NCBI GenBank assembly: GCA_900551775.1 | Contig: URXI01000018.1 | Coordinates: forward strand, 1-29,928 | Length of the DNA stretch: 29,928 nt | Direction of reading: 5' to 3' | Origin: an uncultured Eubacterium sp. | GTDB taxonomy: Bacteria; Bacillota; Clostridia; Peptostreptococcales; Anaerovoracaceae | Shown: positions 1-8,451 of the stretch, in pieces | Numbering within the stretch: the first letter of the stretch is position 1 | Layout of the letters: each line of letters opens with the position of its first letter | Notes under the pieces: generated by a model | What the model was told of the DNA's origin: nothing | The model's database searches: none | What the model saw: only the letters and a program-made list of their open reading frames with translations | Made by a program: the position numbers and the translations under genes

Positions 1-114
1 GAGAAACGCCAGGGCAAAGACGAACAGCCCCAGCAGGACGGCCAGGATCACTGCGCTTCTCGTATATTTTCCAATGTGGTTTTTCTGCCATTCCAGTTTA
101 ATTAATTTTAACAT
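1..114 (-). CDS. ABC transporter permease, N-terminal fragment (cut by window edge)
   Basis: The reading frame starts at an ATG at 114 and runs off the left edge, giving 38 residues. It begins MLKLIKLEWQKNHIGKY, a short basic cytoplasmic stretch, followed by a hydrophobic run (VILAVLLGLFVFALAFL) that looks like the first membrane segment. This amphipathic start before TM1 is typical of ABC-2 type permeases of the bacitracin/lantibiotic immunity class. It starts 3 bp after the stop of the ATPase gene, whose last codons carry a GGGGAGG ribosome binding site, so the two are translationally linked. The membrane partner assignment rests on position and this short sequence only. Confidence 0.7.
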   Translation of the reverse strand, partial: MLKLIKLEWQKNHIGKYTRSAVILAVLLGLFVFALAFL

Positions 115-117
115 GAT

Positions 118-1029
118 CTATGCCTCCCCTGTCAACTTCAAGAAATAATCTTCCAATGTCTCCACATGCTGATGGATGGAGACCATCTCCACGTCGTTTG
201 ATAGCAATTCCTTGGCGATGTCCTGCGTCGTGACGCCCTGCTCATAAATGCGGAGCTTCATATCGTCAGCGATCTTGAAATTGCGCAGCCCCATCTTTTC
301 GACCAGTACATAAGACGCCTTCTTCGTATCTTCTACGACGAGCTCGATAAAAGCGGTGTTCGTCGCTGCAATCTCTTTCATGGAGATCTCCTTCATCAGT
401 TTTCCGTGATGGATCACGCCTACTGTATCAGCGATGCTTTCGATTTCTGACAGAAGATGGCTGGAGATCATAAAGGTCATGTTATATTCTGTGCAGAGCA
501 TCCGGAATAAATCCCTGATCTGCTTCATTCCCGCAGGGTCCAGTCCGTTGGTCGGCTCGTCGAGGATAACCAGCTCCGGTCTTGCCAGAACGGCTCTGGC
601 GATGCCCAGGCGCTGCTTCATGCCCAGAGAGTAGCGTTTGACCGGCTTATCAGCCGCTTCCCCGAGGCCGAGCATTTCCAGCGCTTCCTCTACGCTGCCC
701 TTGTTGTAATATCCCATGTACTCGCAGTGCAGCTTCAGATTTTCCCTTCCGCTCATGTGTTCATAAAATGTAGGAAACTCGATGATGCTCCCCATACGCT
801 TCAGCACCTCATAGGAATTCGCTTCCAGCGGCTTTCCAAAGAGGATCACGGTTCCCTCTGTCGGCTTCCAAAGATTGGTGATCATCTTCATCACCGTGGT
901 CTTTCCTGCTCCATTAGGTCCCAGAAATCCATAAATCTCACCCTTTTTTACGTGGATATTCACATCTCTGACCAATTCTTTTCCATCTATTTCTTTGCTT
1001 AGATGCTCTGTCTGTAAAATATAAGACAT
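118..1029 (-). CDS. BcrA/LanF-type ABC transporter ATP-binding protein
   Basis: A 303-residue nucleotide-binding subunit of an ABC exporter. Visible motifs are Walker A (GPNGAGKTT, near residue 36), the signature YSLGMKQRLGIA and Walker B LVILDEPTNGLDPAG. At the Q-loop position it reads IIEFPTFYEHMSGREN, with Glu instead of Gln; this E-loop is known from lantibiotic immunity (LanF) and BcrA ATPases. The ATG at 1029 is preceded by AAAGGAGA at 7 bp. The frame is open further upstream, but that part overlaps the promoter and lacks a ribosome binding site. Downstream lies the permease, and upstream a two-component pair, the usual arrangement of peptide-antibiotic resistance modules. The drug or peptide exported cannot be read from the sequence. 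Confidence 0.88.
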   Translation of the reverse strand: MSYILQTEHLSKEIDGKELVRDVNIHVKKGEIYGFLGPNGAGKTTVMKMITNLWKPTEGTVILFGKPLEANSYEVLKRMGSIIEFPTFYEHMSGRENLKLHCEYMGYYNKGSVEEALEMLGLGEAADKPVKRYSLGMKQRLGIARAVLARPELVILDEPTNGLDPAGMKQIRDLFRMLCTEYNMTFMISSHLLSEIESIADTVGVIHHGKLMKEISMKEIAATNTAFIELVVEDTKKASYVLVEKMGLRNFKIADDMKLRIYEQGVTTQDIAKELLSNDVEMVSIHQHVETLEDYFLKLTGEA

Positions 1030-1078
1030 TTTGTCTCCTTTCTTTGTGAACACCTGGTAATCGGTGTCTCTACAAAGT

Positions 1079-1126
1079 ATTATAGGGAAATAGATTTTCA
1101 AAACTGTTGACCAATTCTTACGAATT
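1079..1126 (-). promoter_or_regulatory. Probable regulated promoter of the ABC transporter genes
   Basis: A perfect -10 box (TATAAT on the minus strand, 1084-1079) lacks a recognisable -35 box at 16-18 bp. About 38 bp upstream of the -10 centre is an inverted repeat AATTC-TTAC-GAATT (1113-1126). A good -10, a poor -35 and an upstream inverted repeat suggest activation by the response regulator encoded next door. Operator identity is inference. No terminator is visible after the kinase gene, so some readthrough is also possible. Confidence 0.45.
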
Positions 1127-1141
1127 TCTTTCGCAGGAAAT

Positions 1142-2080
1142 TTAATAGGTTATTTTTTTCAACTTTACAGTAAAGGTGGTTTTTACGCCTGGCGTGCTGT
1201 CCAAAAGCAGGTCGCCGCCTAACTGGACAGCCAGGTTCTTTGCTATGGTCAGCCCCAGGCCATTCCCCTGGATTTCCCGGTTTCTGGAATCCTCCATCGT
1301 ATATAGCCGCTCAAAGACATTTGCGGCGAATTCCGGCGCAATGCCCTTGCCTTTGTCCACCACGTCGATATAGACAAAGCGCTGCTCCTGGCGCAGAAAA
1401 ACGCCCAGATAGTTCCCTTCAAAGCCATAGCGGATCACGTTGGACAGCAGATTGTACAGGATTCTCTGCAGCGCATCCCGGTCCCCCTGCACGAAGACGG
1501 GCTTCTCTGGGATGAACAAATCCACCTGAAAGCCCTTCTGCTGCAGGATATCATAAAACTCCAGGACGTTCTCTCGTAGTACCTCGCTGATATCGACCTT
1601 GGAGAGTGCGATGTTCATATCGCCCGACTCCAGTTTTGCCAGCGTAAAGAACTGGTTGATCAGGTCCATGACCTGTCTCGCCTTTGCCTCCACTTTCTCC
1701 AATGTCTCATCCTCTGCGTTTTGAAGCCGCATGATCTCCAGATACCCCAAGATGACCGTCAGCGGCGTCTTGATATCGTGGGATATATTGGACAGCATCT
1801 TCTTGGACGCGATCTCCTGCCTTCTGAAATCCGCCTTGATCTTCTGGCGTTCCAGGAGCAGGCGGTTCATCTGCTCTGCCAGCTCCATCAAAACGGGGTT
1901 ATCTGTAAAGACCATGATCTTCTCGTCGCTGTCCGTTTCTGCGATTTCCTCCAGCTTTTCGTTGATCTGCCGCAGCTTCGCCTGTATCCCACGGTTGAAG
2001 ACGAACCGCTGGTACAGGACCACCAGGATCAGAAGCAGTATGACGACTGCCAAAAAGAATATGATCGTCTGCTCACTCAT
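1142..2080 (-). CDS. Sensor histidine kinase, one membrane segment
   Basis: A 312-residue kinase. One hydrophobic segment at residues 5-24 is followed directly by a cytoplasmic linker; there is no second membrane span and no extracellular sensor domain. The H-box is SNISHDIKTPLT (phosphoacceptor His101), the N-box LYNLLSNVIRYG (about 208-219), G1 DKGKGIAPE (about 242-250) and G2 GNGLGLTIA (272-280). The start ATG overlaps the end of the response regulator gene by 8 bp and has GGAGAG upstream. With no sensor domain, it may detect its stimulus in the membrane or through the neighbouring ABC transporter, as BceS-like kinases do; that is inference. Confidence 0.9.
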   Translation of the reverse strand: MSEQTIIFFLAVVILLLILVVLYQRFVFNRGIQAKLRQINEKLEEIAETDSDEKIMVFTDNPVLMELAEQMNRLLLERQKIKADFRRQEIASKKMLSNISHDIKTPLTVILGYLEIMRLQNAEDETLEKVEAKARQVMDLINQFFTLAKLESGDMNIALSKVDISEVLRENVLEFYDILQQKGFQVDLFIPEKPVFVQGDRDALQRILYNLLSNVIRYGFEGNYLGVFLRQEQRFVYIDVVDKGKGIAPEFAANVFERLYTMEDSRNREIQGNGLGLTIAKNLAVQLGGDLLLDSTPGVKTTFTVKLKKITY

Positions 2081-2771
2081 CTCTGCTCTCTCCTAACTTG
2101 TAACCGAAGCCCCAAACGGTGAGAATGTACTGCGGCTCGCGGGGGTTCTCCTCGATCTTGTTGCGCAGCCTGCTGATATGGACGTTCACCGCGTTCTCAT
2201 CGCCAAAATAGGTGTCGTTCCACACCATGGAATAGATCTGCTCTTTCGTATAGACCTTCTTGGGATTCTGCAATAGCAGCTTCAGAATCTCAAATTCCTT
2301 TGCAGTAAGCTCTATCTTGTCCCCGTCCTTTGTCACGGAATAATCGCTGAGGTTCATGACCAGACAGCCTCTTGTAAGGACCTGCTGCGCTTCCGCACTT
2401 GCCGTGTACTGGGTATTCCTTCTGATATTGGCCTTGATCCGTGCCAATACCTCGGTAACGGAAAACGGTTTCGTGATATAGTCATCTGCGCCCAGGCCCA
2501 GACCCAGGGTTTTGTCCGAATCCGAATCCTTCGCCGATAGAATGATGATGGGCACGGTATGGTGTTCTCTGATTTTCGCCATGACCTCCATGCCGCTCAT
2601 CTTGGGTATCATCAGGTCGAGCAGGACCAGGCTGAAGCGGTCAGCGAAAAACTTCTGGCAGGCGCTTTCGCCGTCACAGGCTGTTACCACCTCAAAGTTC
2701 TCTGTCATCAAGAAATTCTTCAACATGGTGCTGATCTCCATATCATCCTCGACCAATAAAATCTTGTTCAT
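2073..2771 (-). CDS. OmpR-family response regulator
   Basis: A 232-residue two-domain regulator. The receiver domain (about 1-115) begins MNKILLVEDD with the acidic pocket at Asp9/Asp10, a phosphoacceptor Asp52 in LLDLMIPKMSG and the conserved Lys in IIILSAKDSD. The C-terminal winged helix (about 130-230) contains LTAKEFEILKLLL and VNVHISRLRNKIE, typical of OmpR/PhoB DNA-binding domains. The ATG at 2771 has GGGAGAA upstream; the more upstream ATG in frame lacks one. It overlaps the kinase gene by 8 bp, so the two form a cognate pair. Its likely targets are its own promoter and the ABC transporter promoter. Confidence 0.92.
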   Translation of the reverse strand: MNKILLVEDDMEISTMLKNFLMTENFEVVTACDGESACQKFFADRFSLVLLDLMIPKMSGMEVMAKIREHHTVPIIILSAKDSDSDKTLGLGLGADDYITKPFSVTEVLARIKANIRRNTQYTASAEAQQVLTRGCLVMNLSDYSVTKDGDKIELTAKEFEILKLLLQNPKKVYTKEQIYSMVWNDTYFGDENAVNVHISRLRNKIEENPREPQYILTVWGFGYKLGESRDE

Positions 2772-2808
2772 TGCTATGTTCTCCCTTTTCGGTATTCTCA
2801 TCCTTATT

Positions 2809-2837
2809 ATTATAATGCGCCAAAGGGGATATTACAA
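2809..2837 (-). promoter_or_regulatory. Sigma-A promoter of the two-component operon
   Basis: Reading the minus strand, TTGTAA (2837-2832) and TATAAT (2814-2809) are separated by 17 bp. The promoter sits just beyond the ppdK terminator and 37 bp before the response regulator start, so the module is transcribed independently of the housekeeping block. Confidence 0.7.
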
Positions 2838-2846
2838 TGGCAACAA

Positions 2847-2879
2847 AAATAAGCGTACCACTATCTCTAATGGTACGCT
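2847..2879 (-). terminator. Rho-independent terminator of ppdK
   Basis: A perfect 9-bp stem AGCGTACCA / TGGTACGCT (2879-2871 and 2860-2852 on the minus strand) with a 10-nt loop is followed by TATTTTTG. It lies 23 bp after the ppdK stop codon. Confidence 0.85.
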
Positions 2880-2902
2880 CAGGATGATTTTTGAAGTTAT
2901 GT

Positions 2903-5521
2903 CTATCTCTGGTCGATTGCCGCCTGTGCCGCAGCAATTCTCGCAATCGGTACGCGGAACGGTGAGCAGGAGACGTAGTGCAGTCCGATCTTGTGGCAGA
3001 ACGCGATACTGCGCGGATCTCCTCCGTGTTCACCGCAGATCCCCAGCTTGATGTTCGGTCTCGTCTGCTTGCCCTGTTTGACGGCATGCTCCATCAGGGA
3101 GCCGACGCCCTCCTGGTCGATGGTCTGGAACGGATCGTCAGCCAATATGCCTTTGTCCATGTACTCTTTGATCATTTTTCCTGTGTCGTCTCTGGAGAAA
3201 CCAAAGGTCATCTGTGTCAGATCGTTGGTTCCGAAGGAGAAGAACTCAGCTTCCTTCGCGATATTGCCTGCTGTCAGCGCTGCACGCGGTACTTCGATCA
3301 TCGTGCCGATCAGGTATTCCAGCTCAACGCCAGCTTCTTTCAGGCAGGTTTCTATGGTTCTCTCTACGGTAGCCTTGACGTCTGCGATTTCAGACTCCAT
3401 GCCGACCAGCGGAATCATGATCTCCGGTACGATATCAAAGCCCTTTTCCTGTTTTACTTCTACAGCAGCCTCTATGATGGCTCTGGTCTGCATCTCAGCG
3501 ATTTCAGGATAAGTAACTGCCAGTCTGCAGCCTCTGTGACCCAGCATCGGGTTGAATTCAGATAGTTCTTCTGCAATCTGCGATAACTTGGCATAAGAAA
3601 GACCTGTCTGCTCAGCAAGCTCCTTTGTCTCTTCTTCTGTATGTGGCAGGAATTCATGAAGCGGTGGATCGAGAAGTCTGATGGTCACCGGTTTGTCTTC
3701 CATAACCTCGTAAATTCCCTTGAAGTCTGACTTCTGGAACGGCAGCAGCTTGGCAAGGGCTGTTCTTCTCTCTTCTTCCGTCTCCGCCATGATCATCTGT
3801 CTGATGGCCGGAATTCTCTCTTCTTCGAAGAACATATGCTCTGTTCTGCACAGACCAATTCCCTGTGCGCCAAACTCTACAGCCTGTTTCGCGTCTCTCG
3901 GGTTATCCGCATTGGCTCTGACTTTGAGAGAGCGGATTTCGTCTGCCCAAGACATCACAGTGCCGAAGTCGCCGGAAAACTCAGGTGCAACCGTTTTGAT
4001 TTCGCCCTTATAGACGATTCCCTTGGAGCCGTTTAAGGAAACGTAATCCCCTTCTTTATATACTTCATCCTTTATGGTCAACGTCTTTTCGCTCTCACTG
4101 ACTGCGATTTCACTGCAGCCGGCTACACAGCACTTGCCCATGCCTCTGGCTACTACCGCAGCGTGGGAAGTCATGCCGCCTCTGGCGGTGAGGATGCCTT
4201 CTGCAGCAACCATGCCTGCCAGGTCCTCAGGAGAGGTCTCCTGCCTTACCAGGATCGCTTTCTCTCCATTAGCCACTGCATTCTCTGCATCAGAAGCGGT
4301 AAAATAGATTCTGCCTGTCGCTGCACCTGGTGATGCCGGAAGTCCCTTTGTCAAAATTTCCGCATCGGCTTCTGCCTGTGCATCAAAGTTCGGATGGAGC
4401 AGCTGGTCGATCTGGTTCGGATCGATGCGGGAAACTGCAGTTTCTTTGGTAATCAGACCTTCGCCAACCATGTCTACAGCGATTTTTACCGCTGATACGG
4501 CAGTTCTCTTCGCTGCTCTCGTCTGCAGCATATACAGCTTGTTTCGTTCAACAGTGAACTCCATATCCTGCATATCTTTGTAGTGTTTTTCTAATACATC
4601 TGCAATACGCTCAAAATCTTTGTATACCTCTGGGAAGGATTCTGCCATCTCAGCAATCGGTTTCGGCGTTCTGATTCCGGCAACTACGTCCTCACCCTGG
4701 GCATTGACCAGGAATTCTCCAAACAAGACATTTTCTCCTGTCGCAGGATTTCTTGTGAAAGCTACGCCTGTGCCGGAAGTGTCTCCCATATTTCCGAATA
4801 CCATTGCCTGTACGTTGACTGCCGTTCCCAGCTTGTCGGAGATATTGTTCAACTTTCTGTATAGGATCGCTCTGTCATTATTCCACGAGCGGAAGACTGC
4901 CTGGATTGCTTCCATCAGCTGCTCACCCGGTTCCTGCGGGAATTCTCTGCCCATGAACCTCTTGACAAGAGCCTTGTATTCAACGATGACGGCTTTTAGG
5001 TCTTCTGCTGTCAGATCGACGTCGAACTGCGCGCCGACTTTTTCCTTCTGACCATCAAAAATTGCATCGAACTCGCTCTTTGGAATTTCCATTACTACAT
5101 CACCGAACATCTGAATGAATCTTCTGTAGCTGTCATAAGCGAATCTCTCATTTTCTGTCAGATTGCTCAGGCTGACCACGGTATCGTCATTGAGTCCCAG
5201 GTTCAGAATGGTGTCCATCATGCCAGGCATGGAAAAGACAGAACCGGAGCGCACTGATACGAGGAGAGGGTTTTCCGTGTCTCCAAATCGTTTTCCAGTC
5301 ACATTTTCGAGTTCCTTCATCTTTTCATGGATCTCGTCTACGATTTCATCTGCGATTTTCTGATTCTCTTCGTAATACTTGTTGCAAGCTTCTGTTGTTA
5401 CTGTAAAACCGAATGGGACCGGCAGGCCGATCTTGGTCATCTCCGCCAGATTTGCGCCCTTGCCGCCGAGAAGGCTTCTCATATCTTTTGAGCCTTCATT
5501 AAATGAATAAACGAATTTCAT
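2903..5521 (-). CDS. ppdK: Pyruvate, phosphate dikinase
   Basis: An 872-residue enzyme (the Clostridium symbiosum homologue is about 874) that interconverts pyruvate + ATP + Pi with PEP + AMP + PPi in the cytoplasm. In anaerobes it often runs glycolytically to make ATP with PPi. The N-terminal nucleotide-binding domain starts FVYSFNEGSKDMRSLLGGKG. The swivelling phosphohistidine domain carries GGMTSHAAVVARGMG with catalytic His453. The C-terminal PEP/pyruvate barrel ends with GICGEHGGDP, which contains the catalytic Cys. The ATG at 5521 has AAAGGAGAG upstream; an upstream in-frame ATG lies inside glyQS and has no ribosome binding site. It follows glyQS by 13 bp and is the last gene of the block before a strong terminator. 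Confidence 0.97.
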   Translation of the reverse strand: MKFVYSFNEGSKDMRSLLGGKGANLAEMTKIGLPVPFGFTVTTEACNKYYEENQKIADEIVDEIHEKMKELENVTGKRFGDTENPLLVSVRSGSVFSMPGMMDTILNLGLNDDTVVSLSNLTENERFAYDSYRRFIQMFGDVVMEIPKSEFDAIFDGQKEKVGAQFDVDLTAEDLKAVIVEYKALVKRFMGREFPQEPGEQLMEAIQAVFRSWNNDRAILYRKLNNISDKLGTAVNVQAMVFGNMGDTSGTGVAFTRNPATGENVLFGEFLVNAQGEDVVAGIRTPKPIAEMAESFPEVYKDFERIADVLEKHYKDMQDMEFTVERNKLYMLQTRAAKRTAVSAVKIAVDMVGEGLITKETAVSRIDPNQIDQLLHPNFDAQAEADAEILTKGLPASPGAATGRIYFTASDAENAVANGEKAILVRQETSPEDLAGMVAAEGILTARGGMTSHAAVVARGMGKCCVAGCSEIAVSESEKTLTIKDEVYKEGDYVSLNGSKGIVYKGEIKTVAPEFSGDFGTVMSWADEIRSLKVRANADNPRDAKQAVEFGAQGIGLCRTEHMFFEEERIPAIRQMIMAETEEERRTALAKLLPFQKSDFKGIYEVMEDKPVTIRLLDPPLHEFLPHTEEETKELAEQTGLSYAKLSQIAEELSEFNPMLGHRGCRLAVTYPEIAEMQTRAIIEAAVEVKQEKGFDIVPEIMIPLVGMESEIADVKATVERTIETCLKEAGVELEYLIGTMIEVPRAALTAGNIAKEAEFFSFGTNDLTQMTFGFSRDDTGKMIKEYMDKGILADDPFQTIDQEGVGSLMEHAVKQGKQTRPNIKLGICGEHGGDPRSIAFCHKIGLHYVSCSPFRVPIARIAAAQAAIDQR

Positions 5522-5534
5522 ATCTAACTCTCCT

Positions 5535-6938
5535 TTAAAATACCAATCTTTCTTCAATATATCCTTTGACTTGATCGATTGGAAGTCTAACTTGTTCCAT
5601 AGTGTCTCTGTCACGAATGGTCACACAGCCATCTGTCTCTGTATCAAAGTCGACGCAGATGCAGAAAGGCGTGCCGATTTCATCTTCTCTCCTGTATCTC
5701 TTGCCGATGGAACCTGCTGCGTCGTAATCCACATTAAAATGCTTAGCCAGCTCTTCGAATACAGGCTCTGCCACAGGCGCCAGCTTCTTTGCCAGAGGCA
5801 GCACCGCTGCCTTGAACGGAGCCAGGGCCGGATGGAATTTCATGACGACTCTCGTGTCTTCCTTGCCATTATTGTCAGTTAACGTCTCTTCTTCATATGC
5901 ATCTACCAGGAATGCCAGGGCTACTCTGTCAGCGCCCAGGGACGGTTCGATGCAATATGGTATATATTTCTCATTGGTTTCAGGATCGGTATAAGTCATC
6001 TCCTGACCAGAGAAGTCGCTGTGCTGTCTGAGGTCAAAGTCTGTTCTGTCTGCGATGCCCCACAGTTCTCCCCAACCGAATGGGAAGAGATACTCCAGGT
6101 CTGTCGTCGCGTTGCTGTAATGGGACAGTTCTTCCTTCTCGTGATCCCTGGTTCTGATATTGTCCATATTCATGTTCAGGGATTCCAGGAATTTGATGGC
6201 ATACTGTTTCCAGTAATCGAACCATTCTAAGTCAGTCCCCGGTTTGCAGAAGAATTCTAATTCCATCTGCTCAAATTCTCTGGTCCTGAAAGTAAAGTTA
6301 CCGGGAGTAATCTCATTTCTGAAAGATTTTCCGATCTGGCAGATGCCGAAAGGCACCTTCTTGCGGGAAGTTCTCTGTACATTTTTGAAATTGACGAAAA
6401 TACCCTGTGCCGTCTCCGGTCTGAGGAAGATTTCTGACTTGGAATCTTCTGTAACACCCTGGAATGTCTTGAACATCAGATTAAACTGTCTGATGCTGGT
6501 AAAGTTGCTCTTTCCGCACTCAGGGCATTTGATTTCTTTTTCGGCGATATAGCCTTCTAACTTGTCATTGCCCCAGCCGTCTACAGGCACTACTTCCATG
6601 CCGTTTTCCTGCATATAGTCCTCGATCAGTTTGTCTGCTCTGAATCTGGCTTTGCACTCTTTGCAGTCGATCAGCGGGTCAGCGAATCCGCCCACGTGGC
6701 CGGACGCTTCCCAGGTTCTCGGGTTCATCAAAATCGCTGCGTCAAGGCCGACATTGTATTTTGATTCCTGCACGAATTTCTTCCACCAGGCTTTCTTGAC
6801 GTTGTTCTTGAATTCCACGCCCAGAGGACCGTAATCCCATGTGTTGGCCAGTCCTCCGTAGATTTCTGAACCGGGATACACAAATCCTCTGTTTTTGGCA
6901 AGTGCAACGATTTTCTCCATTGTAACTTCTTTACTCAT
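5535..6938 (-). CDS. glyQS: Glycine--tRNA ligase, dimeric class II type
   Basis: A 467-residue single-chain glycyl-tRNA synthetase (alpha2 type, unrelated to the alpha2beta2 GlyQ/GlyS enzyme). It charges tRNA-Gly with glycine. The N-terminus MEKIVALAKNRGFVYPGSEI and motif 2 FRNEITPGNFTFRTREFEQM are diagnostic. The GIADRTDFDLRQH segment lies in the catalytic core, and a C-terminal anticodon-binding domain follows (about 365-467). A Cys pair (CKEC, then CPEC) forms the zinc-like insert found in many members. The ATG at 6938 has GGAAGGA about 11 bp upstream; MEKIV six codons later is an alternative start. Only 31 bp separate it from the gene before it, so no T-box leader fits here, unlike many clostridial glycyl synthetase genes. 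Confidence 0.96.
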   Translation of the reverse strand: MSKEVTMEKIVALAKNRGFVYPGSEIYGGLANTWDYGPLGVEFKNNVKKAWWKKFVQESKYNVGLDAAILMNPRTWEASGHVGGFADPLIDCKECKARFRADKLIEDYMQENGMEVVPVDGWGNDKLEGYIAEKEIKCPECGKSNFTSIRQFNLMFKTFQGVTEDSKSEIFLRPETAQGIFVNFKNVQRTSRKKVPFGICQIGKSFRNEITPGNFTFRTREFEQMELEFFCKPGTDLEWFDYWKQYAIKFLESLNMNMDNIRTRDHEKEELSHYSNATTDLEYLFPFGWGELWGIADRTDFDLRQHSDFSGQEMTYTDPETNEKYIPYCIEPSLGADRVALAFLVDAYEEETLTDNNGKEDTRVVMKFHPALAPFKAAVLPLAKKLAPVAEPVFEELAKHFNVDYDAAGSIGKRYRREDEIGTPFCICVDFDTETDGCVTIRDRDTMEQVRLPIDQVKGYIEERLVF

Positions 6939-6969
6939 TGATGCTAATATCCTTCCATTTCTAATCTAA

Positions 6970-7665
6970 TTATTTTTCGTCTTCTCCGTGTATCTCATCA
7001 AATCTGCAGTCATCGCATTTTTCTTCACAAGGTTCTTCGCATACGTCGCAGTCCTTGTCGCAGAGATTGACGCTGTCCATATCCATATCGTCATCGTCGT
7101 CTCTGTCCTTCATGATTTTTTCTTTGGCGTCTTTTGCTGCGTCCTTTGCTTTAGCAAGGGCTTCCCCACTCATCTCCTTCAGATCTTCGTAAACGCCGGG
7201 AGCCTTCTCTTTGATGTCCTCATAGATATCAGAGCCTTTTTCTTTTGCTTCTTCGTAGATATCGCCGGCCTTTTCCGTGATATCGATGACAGAACCGTCA
7301 TCCTTGACGAATTCAATTCTGCATTTGAAGCCGAAAGCTGCAACCACACCGGCAATCATGCCCCAAGGAGCTACGACAGTTCCCAGGACGCCTACGGTCA
7401 GAGGAATGTTGATAATCGTGTCGCCGTCTCTGGTCACCAGGATCTTTGAGATGTTGCCCTTTTTTACGACCTCTTTCATCTTTGCGATCAAGGCTTCACC
7501 CTGGGCGCCAATCTTCTTAGAAGATTTCTGATCGATGGTTTCTTCGATGGCAATAATGGCATCGACCACATTTCCATCAGCCCCTTCTAAGGCTTCTTTG
7601 GCTTCTTTGTAAGTCACACCTGTTCTGTCTTTGACTAATTCGATCTTTTCTAACGTAATCTCCAT
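6970..7665 (-). CDS. DUF4342-type protein with UBA-like N-terminus and Cys/Asp-rich tail
   Basis: A 231-residue protein of unknown function. Residues 1-45 (VKDRTGVTYKEAKEALEGA, then DGNVVDAIIAIEE) resemble the UBA/TS-N helical fold, as in translation elongation factor Ts and other DUF4342 proteins. A hydrophobic segment follows (about 90-113, LTVGVLGTVVAPWGMIAGVV). The middle is a charged helical region rich in Lys/Glu/Ala (about 130-185). The last 45 residues are unusual: a run of Asp, then six Cys in C-x3-C-x2-C-x3-C-x3-C-x2-C spacing among acidic residues, which suggests metal binding. AGGAGG lies 9 bp before the ATG. It sits between recO and glyQS with 12- and 31-bp gaps, so it is co-transcribed. 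Confidence 0.75.
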   Translation of the reverse strand: MEITLEKIELVKDRTGVTYKEAKEALEGADGNVVDAIIAIEETIDQKSSKKIGAQGEALIAKMKEVVKKGNISKILVTRDGDTIINIPLTVGVLGTVVAPWGMIAGVVAAFGFKCRIEFVKDDGSVIDITEKAGDIYEEAKEKGSDIYEDIKEKAPGVYEDLKEMSGEALAKAKDAAKDAKEKIMKDRDDDDDMDMDSVNLCDKDCDVCEEPCEEKCDDCRFDEIHGEDEK

Positions 7666-7677
7666 TTCATGTACCTC

Positions 7678-8448
7678 CTAAAATTTCCCTTCAAAAATAC
7701 TCTCACTTTTCAGAGTGCCGATGTCCAGATAATATGACATGTAATTTCGCAATATTGCCTGCAAGCTCTTGGCAGCCTTCTCGTCGAGGGCTATTTTCTC
7801 AAACCCTTTGAGGGGCGTATCAAAAAAATATTTTAATATATTAACTATATCAAATTTCGCTTCATAAATCAATGTATCATTGGCTTTATTTGCTGTATTT
7901 TCCAGGTTTTTTTCCCTGCAGGCCGGGCAGATCATGCCCCCGTCCGCAATGCTGAAATAACGCAGGTCCGTATCTTTGCCGCAAACGGCGCAAGTGTCCA
8001 GCTGCGGAAAGGTGCCCAGAATGGCCAGCGCTTTGACTTCGTAGGCCAGCACCAGTGTCTCGTGGCGCTTCTCTCTGCTTTCCATAGCATCCAGAAAATC
8101 GATGAGCAGGTTGAATAATCTCGGCTGAGGCAGATCCTCCGGAGCCATCTTTTCTGTCAGCTCCAGGACAAAGGAAGCCTGCATATACTTGTCCACATCC
8201 TCACCGATCCGAAAAAAACTTTTCTTTACATCTGCACTGTTGATATTGTAGTATTCCCTGTTTTTGTATAATTCATAGGTACCATAAGTGAAGGGCCGCA
8301 TGGCCAGGGCGGATTTTGTGCGCCCTTTTTCGTTGATATTGCTGCCCGCACTGATTTTCCCGTATTTCTTTGTAAACAAAAGAATCATCCTTCTGCCGCC
8401 TGTCGCTTTGACCTGTCTGAAGATGATGCCTTCTGAATTGATGTACAT
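7678..8448 (-). CDS. recO: DNA repair protein RecO
   Basis: A 256-residue recombination mediator that helps load RecA in the RecFOR pathway. The N-terminal OB-fold region (about 1-80) begins MYINSEGIIFRQVKATGGRR and contains ILLFTKKYGKISAGS. The C-terminal helical part carries a four-Cys zinc site, CAVCGKD and CPACREKN (about 155-180), usual in Gram-positive RecO. Length matches the family. The gene starts 3 bp after era stops, and the era-recO order is conserved across Firmicutes. Confidence 0.93.
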   Translation of the reverse strand: MYINSEGIIFRQVKATGGRRMILLFTKKYGKISAGSNINEKGRTKSALAMRPFTYGTYELYKNREYYNINSADVKKSFFRIGEDVDKYMQASFVLELTEKMAPEDLPQPRLFNLLIDFLDAMESREKRHETLVLAYEVKALAILGTFPQLDTCAVCGKDTDLRYFSIADGGMICPACREKNLENTANKANDTLIYEAKFDIVNILKYFFDTPLKGFEKIALDEKAAKSLQAILRNYMSYYLDIGTLKSESIFEGKF

Positions 8449-8451
8449 AGT

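Noticed and set aside
6938..6970. T-box leader upstream of glyQS
   Set aside because: Only 31 bp separate glyQS from the preceding gene, too short for a T-box.
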